From positions 17,581 through 81,580 of the forward strand of contig NZ_JAPPVQ010000007.1 in NCBI RefSeq assembly GCF_026768455.1: a stretch of DNA of 64,000 nucleotides, in the 5' to 3' direction. Origin of the DNA: Candidatus Nitrosotenuis cloacae. GTDB lineage: Archaea; Thermoproteota; Nitrososphaeria; Nitrososphaerales; Nitrosopumilaceae. Shown here piece after piece: positions 50,238 to 59,374 of this stretch; the stretch's first letter is position 1, and every line of letters begins with the position of its first letter. Made by a program: the position numbers and the translations under genes. The notes beneath the pieces are model-generated. The model was not told the origin of the DNA. It was given only the letters and a program-made list of their open reading frames with translations, and made no database searches.

Positions 50238-51284
50238 CTATTCTGCCTCTCTTGTAACTAACTTTTCCATTACTACATCTGTCGGAATGTTCTGCTCAAC
50301 TGCAAACGATATCGATGACAGGTTTCGTATCTCATAGTCAATCAGCTTTATGATGGATACGACCGTGGAAAAGCTGAAAATGCGCACAAATTCCGCATTG
50401 TACGCCTCAAATATGCGCCTGTCAAACAATCGCTCAAACTCGCCTATTGCGTCAATTGGGTTTTCGCTCTGCGGCATGATGTCCCTGTATTTTGTGGCTG
50501 CAAGCTCGTTTAGTGCATTTTTTACGGAATCTGCAGATATCATTCTGGTGAGGATCTCCTTTGAGTTTGACGACATCTGGGGGACCAGCAGCGCCTGTAT
50601 CTGGTTTTCGTCGATTCCCCAGAACTTGCCCCTCAAAATGCACATGATGTCATAATAGTCAACCTCCATTCCGCACAAGTGGTGCAGTCCAAAGTCTGCC
50701 GAGTTTTTCAGGACGTGCGAGAGGTTCTCGTAGAAGAACTTGTCAAAGTATGTGTCGATTATCTGTATCTGCTTTTTCTCACTGTACAACGAGTACGCCT
50801 TTTCCACCTCGTCGCCAATACCGATCGGCTTTAGGGAATTCACTGCATCCTCCAAGTCCTTTGCAATTAGCGCCTTTAACACCACATCTCTTTCCTTGAT
50901 GAGCTCCTCAGCATGCAGGCTGATTGCCGACTCTATTTGCTCCTGAGTGCGCCCAAGAATCTTGCCCTTTAGTATTATCTTTAGGTTCCTCAGGATGAAT
51001 CTCAGATAATACGCAAACAAGACGTTGGAACCGCCGGATGCCTGCATCATTCTGTAGTGCAGGTCGGCCTGCCTTTCGCGCAACGCAATCTCTATTTTTT
51101 GTGACGTGTATGGTTTTGTTACCTTTGATATCGTGTCGGAATATGTGGTGTTTTTGATTCTGGTGACAAACTCATCTAGGTCGCGTGACTCTGCGAGCAT
51201 CTGAAAGTCTTTTCTTGAAAACAATTTCCCCTTTAGGCTGTATGACTTTACCCCGGCATACACCAAAAGTGATGAGGTGGACAT
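50238..51284 (-). CDS. atpC: A-type ATP synthase subunit C
   Basis: 348 residues of the V/A-ATPase AC39/subunit C family, the central-stalk socket between the rotor ring and the rest of the enzyme. The helical three-lobe pattern is recognisable (VYAGVKSYSLKGKLFSRKDF at the start, FYENLSHVLKNSADFGLH near 180, EFVRIFSFSTVVSIIKLIDYE near 300). It stands alone here, away from any other ATP synthase gene. Confidence 0.85.
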   Translation of the reverse strand: MSTSSLLVYAGVKSYSLKGKLFSRKDFQMLAESRDLDEFVTRIKNTTYSDTISKVTKPYTSQKIEIALRERQADLHYRMMQASGGSNVLFAYYLRFILRNLKIILKGKILGRTQEQIESAISLHAEELIKERDVVLKALIAKDLEDAVNSLKPIGIGDEVEKAYSLYSEKKQIQIIDTYFDKFFYENLSHVLKNSADFGLHHLCGMEVDYYDIMCILRGKFWGIDENQIQALLVPQMSSNSKEILTRMISADSVKNALNELAATKYRDIMPQSENPIDAIGEFERLFDRRIFEAYNAEFVRIFSFSTVVSIIKLIDYEIRNLSSISFAVEQNIPTDVVMEKLVTREAE

Positions 51285-51753
51285 GCCCGAGTCTTGTTCT
51301 AGTCGTTAATGACTTTTATTAAATTGCAAAAAAATCAACTAAAATTATGGATATTTTAGCTGAAAATGAAATATTTACCTGATTTGGGATGTTTTTTGTA
51401 ATTTTTAATTGATGCCTAAACGTCCAAACTAAATACCGAATGCATTTTGCATATGTAGTGCAAATTCCAGATCAATCTCTATGTAAATCCAAAATGATTG
51501 ACAGAACGTGATTTTTAGATTTAATACGTAAAACGTGGTCCTCTTGCTACGGCGATGGGTGCAAGTGTTATTTTTTTCGCCACTTTCGAGCAGCCTTTTG
51601 GTCTGCCGCTCTCTGGTGTTTTCCTTTCTTTCTTAGAGGCATGATGGCTCTCTAAAACGCGGCTAGTTATTTGTTACCATTGCAGAATTTCTGGGAAAAT
51701 CCGCAGTTTTTGCATAGCCAGTGAAATTAATTAGTACAATTTTGCTCTAAACT
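51285..51753. other. AT-rich intergenic region
   Basis: About 470 bases between divergent atpC and nadX. It contains promoters for both and one tiny basic frame on the minus strand (51568-51642). The part 51300-51540 has stop codons in all frames at short intervals, and no structured RNA was recognised. Confidence 0.4.
51568..51642 (-). CDS. possible basic microprotein (24 residues)
   Basis: Starts MPLRKKGKHQRAADQK and ends ARKWRKK. Half of its residues are Lys or Arg, reminiscent of eL41-like ribosomal microproteins but not aligned to them. A TATA-like ACAAATAACT lies 23-32 bases upstream (51665-51674) for a leaderless start. It could be chance in an AT-rich gap. Confidence 0.35.
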   Translation of the reverse strand: MPLRKKGKHQRAADQKAARKWRKK

Positions 51754-52575
51754 ATGTTGAAGCGTGTGGGGATACTTGGATGCGGTGCAATCGGCACACA
51801 AATTGCACTTGCAATAGATTCAGGCAAAATACCTGCGGAACTTACTCACATTTATGATTTTGATCGAGCAAAATCAGAAGCACTTGCATCGAGGCTGAAA
51901 AAAAGGCCGGAGATTGTGGAAAACCCTCACATGCTATCCTCAAACCCTGTAGATATTGTGGTAGAGGCCGCATCGCAGGATGCCGTAAAAAACCACGCAT
52001 TGAGCATACTGCAAAACCGGCGCGACCTAATGATAATGAGTGTTGGCGCACTGCTTGACGAATCCGTCTTTGAGATACTGTACGAGGCGTGCAAAGAGTT
52101 CAAGAAAAAAATCTACCTTCCATCAGGAGCAATCGCAGGACTTGACGCGCTAAAGTCTGTCAAGGACGAGCTGTACTCTGTCACCATAACAACAACAAAG
52201 AATCCAAAGTCCCTCAAAGGTGCGAAATACTTTGAGACTAGCAAGATTCTAGCAGATGACATTAATGAAAAGACCATTCTCTTTGACGGAATTGCAAAGG
52301 ACGCAGTAAGACTGTTCCCGGCAAACATCAATGTAGCGGCGTTGCTCAGCCTGGCAGGACTTGGAAGCGAAAAGACTGCTGTCCGAATAGTCGCAGACCC
52401 AAACACTGACAAAAACACCCACCAGATAGACATTCAGGGAAAATTCGGCAAGATCTCTGTAACTGTGGAAAACGTCCCAGACCCCACAAACCCAAAGACA
52501 AGTCGCCTTGCGATACTTTCTGCAATAGAATGCCTAAAGAACGCATGCACAGACGACATCAAAATAGGCACGTGA
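51754..52575 (+). CDS. nadX: L-aspartate dehydrogenase
   Basis: 273 residues, NAD(P)-dependent, making iminoaspartate for quinolinate synthase. Rossmann motif GILGCGAIGTQIALAI at residue 7, DIVVEAASQDAV near 68 and the typical PSGAIAGLDALKSVK near 129. It replaces the oxidase NadB and suits either oxygen regime. nadA follows about 250 bases later. Confidence 0.88.
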   Translation: MLKRVGILGCGAIGTQIALAIDSGKIPAELTHIYDFDRAKSEALASRLKKRPEIVENPHMLSSNPVDIVVEAASQDAVKNHALSILQNRRDLMIMSVGALLDESVFEILYEACKEFKKKIYLPSGAIAGLDALKSVKDELYSVTITTTKNPKSLKGAKYFETSKILADDINEKTILFDGIAKDAVRLFPANINVAALLSLAGLGSEKTAVRIVADPNTDKNTHQIDIQGKFGKISVTVENVPDPTNPKTSRLAILSAIECLKNACTDDIKIGT

Positions 52576-52635
52576 TTTCGGATTCATTGGTCTGAATTTC
52601 TTACTATTGTGTCTGCCATCTGTACTGGCGATTTT

Positions 52636-52791
52636 TTAAAAATTCACCTTCCCAGAAAACAGCGTGTCCGTTAACGCGGTGTCATTTTCTACGTGCATCT
52701 GAAAAAGAATCCTTGTGTGGATGTGCCTGAAAGTCTTGGCAAGAATTGCCGCAATATCGTGCCTGATTGAAAATTCGCACTCTGATCTCAG
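52636..52791 (-). other. open frame without a standard start, opposite the nadA promoter
   Basis: 51 codons from a CTG to TAA. The translated segment RHDIAAILAKTFRHIHTR followed by ILFQMHVEN reads like folded protein, but no ATG, GTG or TTG opens it except an internal ATG 20 codons before the end. Its 5' end runs into the TTTAAA box of nadA. Remnant or chance. Confidence 0.2.
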
Positions 52792-52827
52792 TCTTTAAAT
52801 GAATAACGGGATCATTGTTATGATCGT

Positions 52828-53763
52828 ATGTTAGCCGACAAAATCCTGGATCTCAAAAAGGAAAAAGACGTAGTCATACTGGCACACAACTACCAACTTC
52901 CGGAGGTCCAAGACGTTGCGGATTTTGTCGGAGACTCTTTGGGATTATCAAGGCAGGCGGCAAAGACGCCACACAAGACCATTCTGTTTTGCGGCGTCCA
53001 CTTTATGGCAGAGACTGCAGCCATTATATGCCCTGACAAAAAGGTCCTCATTCCGGACCTTGCTGCAGGATGCTCACTTTCAGATTCTATCAATTTGGAG
53101 CAGCTGAAAAGCTGGAAGAGAGAGCACCCGGGCGCAATCGCAGTCGGATACGTAAACACCACTGCCGAGATAAAATCCGAGCTTGACTATTGCTGCACAT
53201 CATCAAACGCAGTAAACGTGGTAAAGGCAATCCCTGAAGACAGGGAGGTGCTATTCCTGCCAGACATGTTCCTTGGCTCATACGTTGCCAAAGTGACAGG
53301 ACGAAAGAACATGTACATCTGGGCAGGCGAGTGCCACGTGCACGCAGGAATTAGGTCCGAGGAAATTCACAAAAAGCTTGACGCATACGCAAACTCTGAA
53401 CTTCTGGTTCATCCAGAATGCAGCTGCACGTCGCAGATAATGTATGATGTGGCAGTCGGCGACTACAAAAACAGGCAGGTCCAGATAATGTCGACTGAGG
53501 GAATGATGAACTATGCAAAGCAGTCGGGCGCAAAAAACTTTGTAGTTGCAACCGAAACCGGAATACTATACAGGATGCAGCAGCAAAACCCAGAAAAAAG
53601 CTTCGTTCCTGCCTCAAACAACGCGGTGTGCCAGTACATGAAGATGATAACCCTTGACAAGGTGTACAACTCGCTGCTTGAGGAAAAATACGAAGTTAGG
53701 GTGCCAAAGCCGATTGCAGACAAGGCACGACTTGCAATAAACAGAATGCTTGCGATAAGCTAG
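52828..53763 (+). CDS. nadA: quinolinate synthase A
   Basis: 311 residues, [4Fe-4S] enzyme joining iminoaspartate and dihydroxyacetone phosphate. The three-fold repeat has LAHNYQLPEVQDVADFVGDS at the start. Cluster cysteines are in AGCSLSDS near residue 81, the CTSS stretch near 168 or GECHVHAG near 168, and HPECSC near 192-256. The ATG follows a CTTTAAATG box by 27-34 bases. It overlaps convergent nadC by four bases. Confidence 0.92.
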   Translation: MLADKILDLKKEKDVVILAHNYQLPEVQDVADFVGDSLGLSRQAAKTPHKTILFCGVHFMAETAAIICPDKKVLIPDLAAGCSLSDSINLEQLKSWKREHPGAIAVGYVNTTAEIKSELDYCCTSSNAVNVVKAIPEDREVLFLPDMFLGSYVAKVTGRKNMYIWAGECHVHAGIRSEEIHKKLDAYANSELLVHPECSCTSQIMYDVAVGDYKNRQVQIMSTEGMMNYAKQSGAKNFVVATETGILYRMQQQNPEKSFVPASNNAVCQYMKMITLDKVYNSLLEEKYEVRVPKPIADKARLAINRMLAIS

Positions 53764-54581
53764 ACTTCGAGGCTATAGTCTATTGCCCTTGCGGAATTTG
53801 TAATGCTTCCAACTGATATCATGTCTACTCCGGTCCTTGCATAGTCTGCAATGTTGTCCTGGCTTATTCCACCTGATGCCTCCAGTCTTACTTTATCCCG
53901 CAGGCCGAGCTTTTTCAATACTAGAATGGTACGCTTTATCTCTGCTGTTGTAAAGTTGTCAAGCATTATGATTGGCGTGCCCATGGATGCCGCAAGCACT
54001 GCATCCTCTGTGTTTTCAACCTCTACCTCAAACACCTTGGACCTTTTCTTTGCTCTCTGAATCAGCCGGACAAGCGAGCCCTCTGCGGCAATGTGGTTGT
54101 CCTTGATCATGATCATGTCGTGCAGGGTGATCCTGTGCTTTTTTCCACCACCTATTTCCACTGCCTCCTTGTCAAAGTACCGCAGCCCTGGCGCCGTCTT
54201 GCGCGTAGAATACAGATCTGTTTTCTTGCTTGCACCCTTGACCCTTCTGACCATCTCGTTTGTGGCAGTGGCAATACCGCTCATGCGTGACAGCAGGTTC
54301 AGCGCAGTCCTCTCGCAGCTTAGAACATTTCTTGCAGGGCCTGAAATCTCTAATATTGTCTGATTCCTTCTTGTCCTGCTTCCATCCCTTTGGATCATCT
54401 TGGTGCTGCATCCCCTTAACGCAAACAGCTGACGTACCAGACTCACTCCTGCGACTATTCCCTCTTGGCGCGAGATTATCCTTGCGCGTATCCTCTTGTT
54501 GCTCAGGATAGTGCCTGTCACATCGCCCTTTGAGATGTCCTCTCTCAAAAATCCTGCAAGCATGCGTCTTACGTCTTCCAT
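53760..54581 (-). CDS. nadC: nicotinate-nucleotide pyrophosphorylase (quinolinate phosphoribosyltransferase)
   Basis: 273 residues, converting quinolinate and PRPP to nicotinate mononucleotide. TRKTAPGLRYFDKEAV near residue 126 with GGGKKHRITLHDMIMIKDNH is the family's active-site stretch, and VRLEASGGIS near 227 the phosphate site. Convergent with nadA, so the pathway genes are clustered but not on one transcript. Confidence 0.92.
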   Translation of the reverse strand: MEDVRRMLAGFLREDISKGDVTGTILSNKRIRARIISRQEGIVAGVSLVRQLFALRGCSTKMIQRDGSRTRRNQTILEISGPARNVLSCERTALNLLSRMSGIATATNEMVRRVKGASKKTDLYSTRKTAPGLRYFDKEAVEIGGGKKHRITLHDMIMIKDNHIAAEGSLVRLIQRAKKRSKVFEVEVENTEDAVLAASMGTPIIMLDNFTTAEIKRTILVLKKLGLRDKVRLEASGGISQDNIADYARTGVDMISVGSITNSARAIDYSLEV

Positions 54582-54615
54582 GCGTCTCTGCCTTTCTCAG
54601 AACTTAAAAAATTTC

Positions 54616-55557
54616 TTATGCGTGCTGAGCCACAACATCTGGACTCCTCGGGATTCCATCCCAGTCGGAGTTCTTTGGGATTCTTATTGTAAACGTGGTG
54701 CCGGCGCCCTCTGAGCTTGAGACGCTGATCTCGCCTCCGTGCTGCTTGATTATGTTCTTGCAGCTGGACAGCCCAAGGCCCGTTCCGACCTGCTTTGTGG
54801 TAAAGAGCGGCTCAAATATCTTGTCCTGGTTCCCCTGCGGTATTCCGACTCCTGAATCCGTTATGCTGATCTGGATAAAGTTTTCATCCTCGTCATCTGA
54901 TATCTCGATACTTATCTCGCCATCCCTGCCTTCTATTGCCTGGATTGCATTGACTAGCAAATTGACAAACACGATCTCTATCTTTTCTGGGTCGCAGTAG
55001 ATGGTATAGTCGCGCAACGGCGGATGAAACACGATGTTCTCCGGCATTTCTATTCTCTCCAGCACGTCCTGGCAGATGAGTGATAGCGAGTAGTATTCGC
55101 GCTTTAGTTGGGGCATCCTGACATAATCCAAGACATCCTCAAGCTGATGCGTCAGCCTGTATATTGCTCGGTCCAGCCTTGCCCACTGCTCCTTCGATTT
55201 CTCATCAAGGTGGCGCTCCATCTTTATCCTGAGAATCTTTGAGCTGTTTGATATCACGCTTAGCGGGTTGCGCAGATCGTGCGCAATTCTTGCGGACAGC
55301 TGACCTATTGCGGAGAGCCGTTCTGCCTTTAGGAGTTCCTCGTCTTTGTGCCGCACCTCCTCTTTTAGCCTGTCACGCTGCAAAACCAGCTCTTGCTGTA
55401 ATTCCTCCAGTTTTGCCATGTTGTCCTGCAGTCTGGAGTTTAGCTCCTCGACTTCGGCCTTGGATGACTTTAATTCGCGAATCTTTGCAGTAAGTATCTT
55501 TGTCAACTCTTCGTTTGAGAATTCTTTTATGAAAAAGTACGGGTTCTGCTCTGGCAC
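54616..55557 (-). CDS. soluble sensor histidine kinase
   Basis: 313 residues from the GTG at 55557. A coiled coil (about 20-80) leads into the H-box AHDLRNPLSVISNSS near residue 95, then N-box NLLVNAIQAI near 215, G1 ITDSGVGIP near 250 and G2 GTGLGLSSCKNII near 275. There is no membrane segment, so it senses inside the cell or through a partner. Longer frames run into spt4 and are not credible. Confidence 0.85.
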   Translation of the reverse strand: MPEQNPYFFIKEFSNEELTKILTAKIRELKSSKAEVEELNSRLQDNMAKLEELQQELVLQRDRLKEEVRHKDEELLKAERLSAIGQLSARIAHDLRNPLSVISNSSKILRIKMERHLDEKSKEQWARLDRAIYRLTHQLEDVLDYVRMPQLKREYYSLSLICQDVLERIEMPENIVFHPPLRDYTIYCDPEKIEIVFVNLLVNAIQAIEGRDGEISIEISDDEDENFIQISITDSGVGIPQGNQDKIFEPLFTTKQVGTGLGLSSCKNIIKQHGGEISVSSSEGAGTTFTIRIPKNSDWDGIPRSPDVVAQHA

Positions 55558-55637
55558 AATACTTTGTAGCCCTAGGTTGTAAGTATCAATTTGTGTGTGT
55601 TTGAATAAAACAAAATATTTTAATTCTACTTGTTTTC

Positions 55638-55826
55638 CTAGGCAAGTTTTATTGCATACTTGCCCTTCTGGGTTATTCCGAGGGTCTTTGCGATGCTCGA
55701 GTTCTCCGGATCTGCAACAAGAACCACACCGGTCCAGTCGGGCGTCAAATCTGATGACTTGCACAGCGGGCAGACCTTTCCAACAAAGACATACTTGCAT
55801 TTTCTGCAAGCCATTTCTCGAACCAT
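55638..55826 (-). CDS. spt4: transcription elongation factor Spt4 (RpoE2)
   Basis: 62 residues, zinc-ribbon partner of Spt5. Cysteines in ACRKCKYV and VCPLCKSSDL bind zinc, and the core LTPDWTGVVLVADPENS is typical. It directly follows rpoE (stop and start adjacent), the standard archaeal pairing. Confidence 0.94.
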   Translation of the reverse strand: MVREMACRKCKYVFVGKVCPLCKSSDLTPDWTGVVLVADPENSSIAKTLGITQKGKYAIKLA

Positions 55827-56432
55827 CTACTTTGCCTCAACTAGCTTTTTTTTTGAATCTGTCTTTTCGCCAGAGTCGTCCTTGCCAGATTTTTTTATCT
55901 CCTCTGCAATCCATTCCTCTGCGCCCAAGAACGGCTGTCTGCACGTAATTCCGATCTTTCCCATCGTCGCCGCCTTTCCAAGTGACACCGCGGTGATTCT
56001 TGAGCGTATTGTAGAGCCAACCTTTAGCGTCCTGTTTGACTGTTTTGCAATTATCATTCCGGACTTTACGTCGCTTTGCAGGTAATCATCCATCACCTGT
56101 GAGAGGTGCAATAGCGCGTCTGTTGGGCCGATCCTTACGAATGCTCCAAAGTCTGTAATGTCTACTATCTCTCCTAAAACAATCTCTTGTAATCTCGGGG
56201 TAAATGTCAGTGCCTCAAATTCTACTCTGTGATATGTGCCGCCATCGCCTGCAATCATCTTGCCCATCTCGTCTACTTTGGCCTCCAAAATCATGATGAT
56301 GTAGCCAAGCTCAGCGTTGATCATGCTTTCGTATTTTTCCTTGAGGATGGCCATGCCTGCCTTTTTGAGCGATGTGCCAAACATGCTTGGCGGAATTCGC
56401 ACTACGTCCTCTAGGGTCGATATAGAAAACAA
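55827..56432 (-). CDS. rpoE: RNA polymerase subunit RpoE' (Rpb7-like)
   Basis: 201 residues. N-terminal tip domain (EDVVRIPPSMFGTSLKKAG) and C-terminal S1/OB domain (GEIVDITDFGAFVRIGPTDA). It forms the polymerase stalk with Rpb4/RpoF. The last 25 residues are a charged, probably disordered tail. TTG start lies 22-30 bases after a TATA-like element at 56454-56462. Confidence 0.94.
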   Translation of the reverse strand: MFSISTLEDVVRIPPSMFGTSLKKAGMAILKEKYESMINAELGYIIMILEAKVDEMGKMIAGDGGTYHRVEFEALTFTPRLQEIVLGEIVDITDFGAFVRIGPTDALLHLSQVMDDYLQSDVKSGMIIAKQSNRTLKVGSTIRSRITAVSLGKAATMGKIGITCRQPFLGAEEWIAEEIKKSGKDDSGEKTDSKKKLVEAK

Positions 56433-56644
56433 CTGTGGGAAACTCCATGAGTTGAATTTATGAACCTTTGGGTAAATTGTGGAATTTTTTACGAATCTTG
56501 CGTCAAATGAATCAATTATTTTGAGATATTTCTACACGCATCATTTGATTTGCCAAATTGGGCACATGCCACGAATTTTTCTTCTTAGGAATCCCTAACT
56601 TGCAATTTTTTTCAAAAACCCAATCTTTTCCGCAACGACCTATC

Positions 56645-56653
56645 TTTAAATAT
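56645..56653 (+). promoter_or_regulatory. TATA box of the Mrp ATPase operon
   Basis: TTTAAATAT is 22-30 bases before the ATG at 56675. It rules out the upstream in-frame start at 56558. Confidence 0.6.
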
Positions 56654-56674
56654 CGTAAACGGAATTTTTTTTGC

Positions 56675-57754
56675 ATGGTTGGCGTAGACCAAGTGCTATC
56701 AAAACTTGCAACTGTAATTGACCCTGATCTGAAAAAAGACATCGTCTCAATGGGAATGATAAAGGACCTTGAGCTAAACGATGGAAATCTGAAATTTACC
56801 CTAGAACTTACAACTCCTGCATGTCCTTTCAACGACCAAATCGAAGAGGACGTAAGGGCAGCAGTCAAGGACCTCTCTGAAATCAAGAGCTTTGACCTAA
56901 AGGTGACTGCAAAAGTAATGGAAGGAAGAGCGCTTGATGCATCGGAGGCGATGGCAACTGTCAAAAACATAATCGGAGTCGCAAGCGGAAAGGGAGGCGT
57001 CGGAAAATCGACCGTCTCGCTGAACCTGGCACTGGCACTTGCGCAGTCCGGCGCCAAAGTGGGACTGCTGGACGCCGACATTTATGGCCCAAGCATCCCG
57101 CTCATGCTTGGAATGCAAAAGGCGTTCATGGAAGTGGACAACAACAAGCTGCAGCCTGCGGACTCTCATGGAATAAAGGTTGTATCATTTGGATTCTTTG
57201 CAGAGCAAGAACACCAGGCTGCAATATACCGAGGGCCGATTATCTCTGGCATTCTAAAGCAATTCCTAGTTGACACAAACTGGTCAAACCTTGACTATCT
57301 GATAGTGGACCTGCCGCCTGGAACAGGAGACATCCCACTTACACTTGCGCAGACAATACCGATTACAGGAATCCTGGTGGTGACCACCCCGCAGGACGTT
57401 GCATCAAATGTTGCAGTGAAAGCAATCGGCATGTTCAACAAACTAAACGTACCTCTAATCGGAGTAATTGAAAACATGAGCTACTTTATCTGTCCAAAAT
57501 GCAGCGACAGACACTACATCTTTGGAGAGGGCGGCGCAAGAAGAATCAGCGAAAAATACAACATCCCGTTCATCGGCGAGATACCGCTTAACTCTGGAAT
57601 CATGCAGGGCTCAGATGTGGGCAAGCCAGTTATCATAACGGACCCGCAATCGCCAAGCGCCGAGGCAATCAGGGCGGCTGCAAAGAACGTGGCAGCGCAA
57701 TGCAGCATCCTTGCGGCAAAGCTAAAAGAGGAATTACAGGGCGCAGCAGCATAG
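56675..57754 (+). CDS. apbC: Mrp/NBP35 iron-sulfur cluster carrier ATPase with MIP18 domain
   Basis: 359 residues. N-terminal MIP18/DUF59 domain (about 1-85; TPACPFNDQIEEDV), then a deviant Walker A GVASGKGGVGKSTVSLNL near residue 106 and the Fe-S-binding CPKC near 275 (MSYFICPKCSDRH). It delivers Fe-S clusters to target proteins. The dephospho-CoA kinase gene starts five bases later. Confidence 0.9.
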   Translation: MVGVDQVLSKLATVIDPDLKKDIVSMGMIKDLELNDGNLKFTLELTTPACPFNDQIEEDVRAAVKDLSEIKSFDLKVTAKVMEGRALDASEAMATVKNIIGVASGKGGVGKSTVSLNLALALAQSGAKVGLLDADIYGPSIPLMLGMQKAFMEVDNNKLQPADSHGIKVVSFGFFAEQEHQAAIYRGPIISGILKQFLVDTNWSNLDYLIVDLPPGTGDIPLTLAQTIPITGILVVTTPQDVASNVAVKAIGMFNKLNVPLIGVIENMSYFICPKCSDRHYIFGEGGARRISEKYNIPFIGEIPLNSGIMQGSDVGKPVIITDPQSPSAEAIRAAAKNVAAQCSILAAKLKEELQGAAA

Positions 57755-57759
57755 ACTGA

Positions 57760-58251
57760 TTGATTTTGAGACTGCCAGAAAACCTTCGTGACGCGCTAAA
57801 GACCCCACTTGGAATATTACTCAAGGACCCGACAAAAGAGTCCGTTACAAAATACCTCAAAGACGTAACCACGCTAATCACCGTAGGCGATGCTACCACG
57901 GAGAGAATTCTAGGCTATGGAATCACACCCCTGCTCCAAATAGTTGACGGTCTTGAGAAGAGATCAAGACGTGTGCCTCCTACCACAGCATCAAAAATAA
58001 TTCGATGCGACAACCCGCCCGCAGAGATTACCTCCCAAAGCATCGATGCCATAAAGGAAGCACTTGGCTCGGACCAGCCGACCCAGATCCTCATAAACGG
58101 CGAGGAGGACCTACTGGTGCTGCCAGTCTGCATCTACGCGCCTGAGAACTCTGTCGTAATGTATGGCCAGCCAAACGAGGGCCTGGTAATAGTGCAAATA
58201 ACACAAGAAATTAGAAATAAAACGAAAAATCTCCTTGATATGATGAATTAG
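57760..58251 (+). CDS. GTP-dependent dephospho-CoA kinase (DUF359)
   Basis: 163 residues, last step of archaeal CoA synthesis. The family pattern LITVGDATTERILGYGITP near residue 38, followed by NPPAEITSQSIDAI near 85 and INGEEDLLVLP near 110, is clear. It is unrelated to bacterial CoaE and uses GTP. The start is one of two TTG codons at 57760 or 57766. Confidence 0.88.
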   Translation: MILRLPENLRDALKTPLGILLKDPTKESVTKYLKDVTTLITVGDATTERILGYGITPLLQIVDGLEKRSRRVPPTTASKIIRCDNPPAEITSQSIDAIKEALGSDQPTQILINGEEDLLVLPVCIYAPENSVVMYGQPNEGLVIVQITQEIRNKTKNLLDMMN

Positions 58252-58359
58252 GGGTATGATGAGACGGTGGCTGTATGATAACATGATTACACATTCAAAA
58301 ACTCTGACCCTTTCGATTCCTTGCAAAAGCTTAGATTTGCGGCACATTGGAGCCATTCC

Positions 58360-58899
58360 ATGACGAAGAACTTTTGGCACGACATAGAGACTGGAGTGGA
58401 CATACCGGAGATAATCAACGTGGTAGTGGAGATACCAAAGGGATCTCAAAACAAGTACGAGTACGACAAAAAACATAACATGATGAAGCTTGACCGTGTG
58501 CTGTTCTCGCCGTTCCACTATCCGGGCGACTATGGGATAATACCTCAGACCTTGTCTGATGACGGGGATCCGCTAGACGCGCTAGTTTTGGTGACAAACC
58601 CGACATACCCTGGGATACTAATTGAGTGCAGGCCGATCGGACTGCTCCGACTGAAGGACCAAGGTGCGTCAGACGACAAGGTAGTGTGTGTATCCACCAC
58701 GGATCCGCGTTACCTTAACACAAAGGACGTAAGCGACATCGACGTACACCACCTAAAGGAGATGGCACATTTTTTCCAAGTCTACAAGGACCTGGAGGGA
58801 AAAAAAGTCGAGGTGCTTGGCTGGGAGTCATCGGATGTGGCAAAGTCCGTGATAATCGACGCGGTAAAAAACTACAAGAAGGTACTGCGCAAATACTAA
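58360..58899 (+). CDS. ppa: soluble inorganic pyrophosphatase, family I
   Basis: 179 residues, hydrolysing pyrophosphate in the cytoplasm. The active-site stretch is DDGDPLDALVLV near residue 66, with EVPKGSQNKYEYDK-like Lys/Glu near 28 and DVHHLKEM near 125. The ATG at 58360 gives the family start, TTG at 58321 would add 13 unsupported residues. Confidence 0.93.
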   Translation: MTKNFWHDIETGVDIPEIINVVVEIPKGSQNKYEYDKKHNMMKLDRVLFSPFHYPGDYGIIPQTLSDDGDPLDALVLVTNPTYPGILIECRPIGLLRLKDQGASDDKVVCVSTTDPRYLNTKDVSDIDVHHLKEMAHFFQVYKDLEGKKVEVLGWESSDVAKSVIIDAVKNYKKVLRKY

Positions 58900-58961
58900 A
58901 CAAACCGTCCTACAACAATTGACTTTACAGCATAAAGAACAATTCCCAAAGTCCTGATCAA

Positions 58962-59327
58962 ATGCATCTTGACGACGACCTACGGTTGAGTATAATGGAA
59001 AAGGCAGGAATCTACGCAAACCATCTGTCGATCGCAGAGCCGAAACTGCTCCTTACAACAAAGGAGGTACTGGATGTGCCAAAGAACCTCACCGCCGGAA
59101 GGCGCACTACTGCATACAAGTACTACGGGGTATCATACCTTCTGCACAATCTGGTGTTCATCAACGTCAAAAAAATCCCAGACGAAAAGGCGCTTGACAA
59201 CACGATTGCGCACGAGCTTGTCCACCTGAGATTTCCATATCTTGCTCATGGAAAAAGATTCAACAAATACGTCCGCCAAGTACTGCGGGGCAAAACATTT
59301 CCGCCATACCAGAAAAGAAGGCGCTAG
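58962..59327 (+). CDS. SprT/WLM-like zinc metallopeptidase domain protein
   Basis: 121 residues. The zinc motif HELVHLRFPYLAHGKRFN near residue 86 is HExxH with a third His ten residues later, as in SprT-like/minigluzincin proteins. It is short and lacks any DNA-binding extension. Relatives degrade DNA-protein crosslinks. The role here is unknown. Confidence 0.75.
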   Translation: MHLDDDLRLSIMEKAGIYANHLSIAEPKLLLTTKEVLDVPKNLTAGRRTTAYKYYGVSYLLHNLVFINVKKIPDEKALDNTIAHELVHLRFPYLAHGKRFNKYVRQVLRGKTFPPYQKRRR

Positions 59328-59340
59328 CTCTCCTCAATGG

Positions 59341-59349
59341 TTTATATTT
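59341..59349 (+). promoter_or_regulatory. TATA box of hppA
   Basis: TTTATATTT lies 26-34 bases before the ATG at 59375, consistent with a leaderless transcript. Confidence 0.6.
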
Positions 59350-59374
59350 CGTAAATTTAGGCATCAGGTATAAA

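Noticed and set aside
54616..55809. Longer histidine kinase with an upstream start at 55809
   Set aside because: The extra residues overlap spt4 in another frame and look like its shadow. The GTG at 55557 gives a clean protein.
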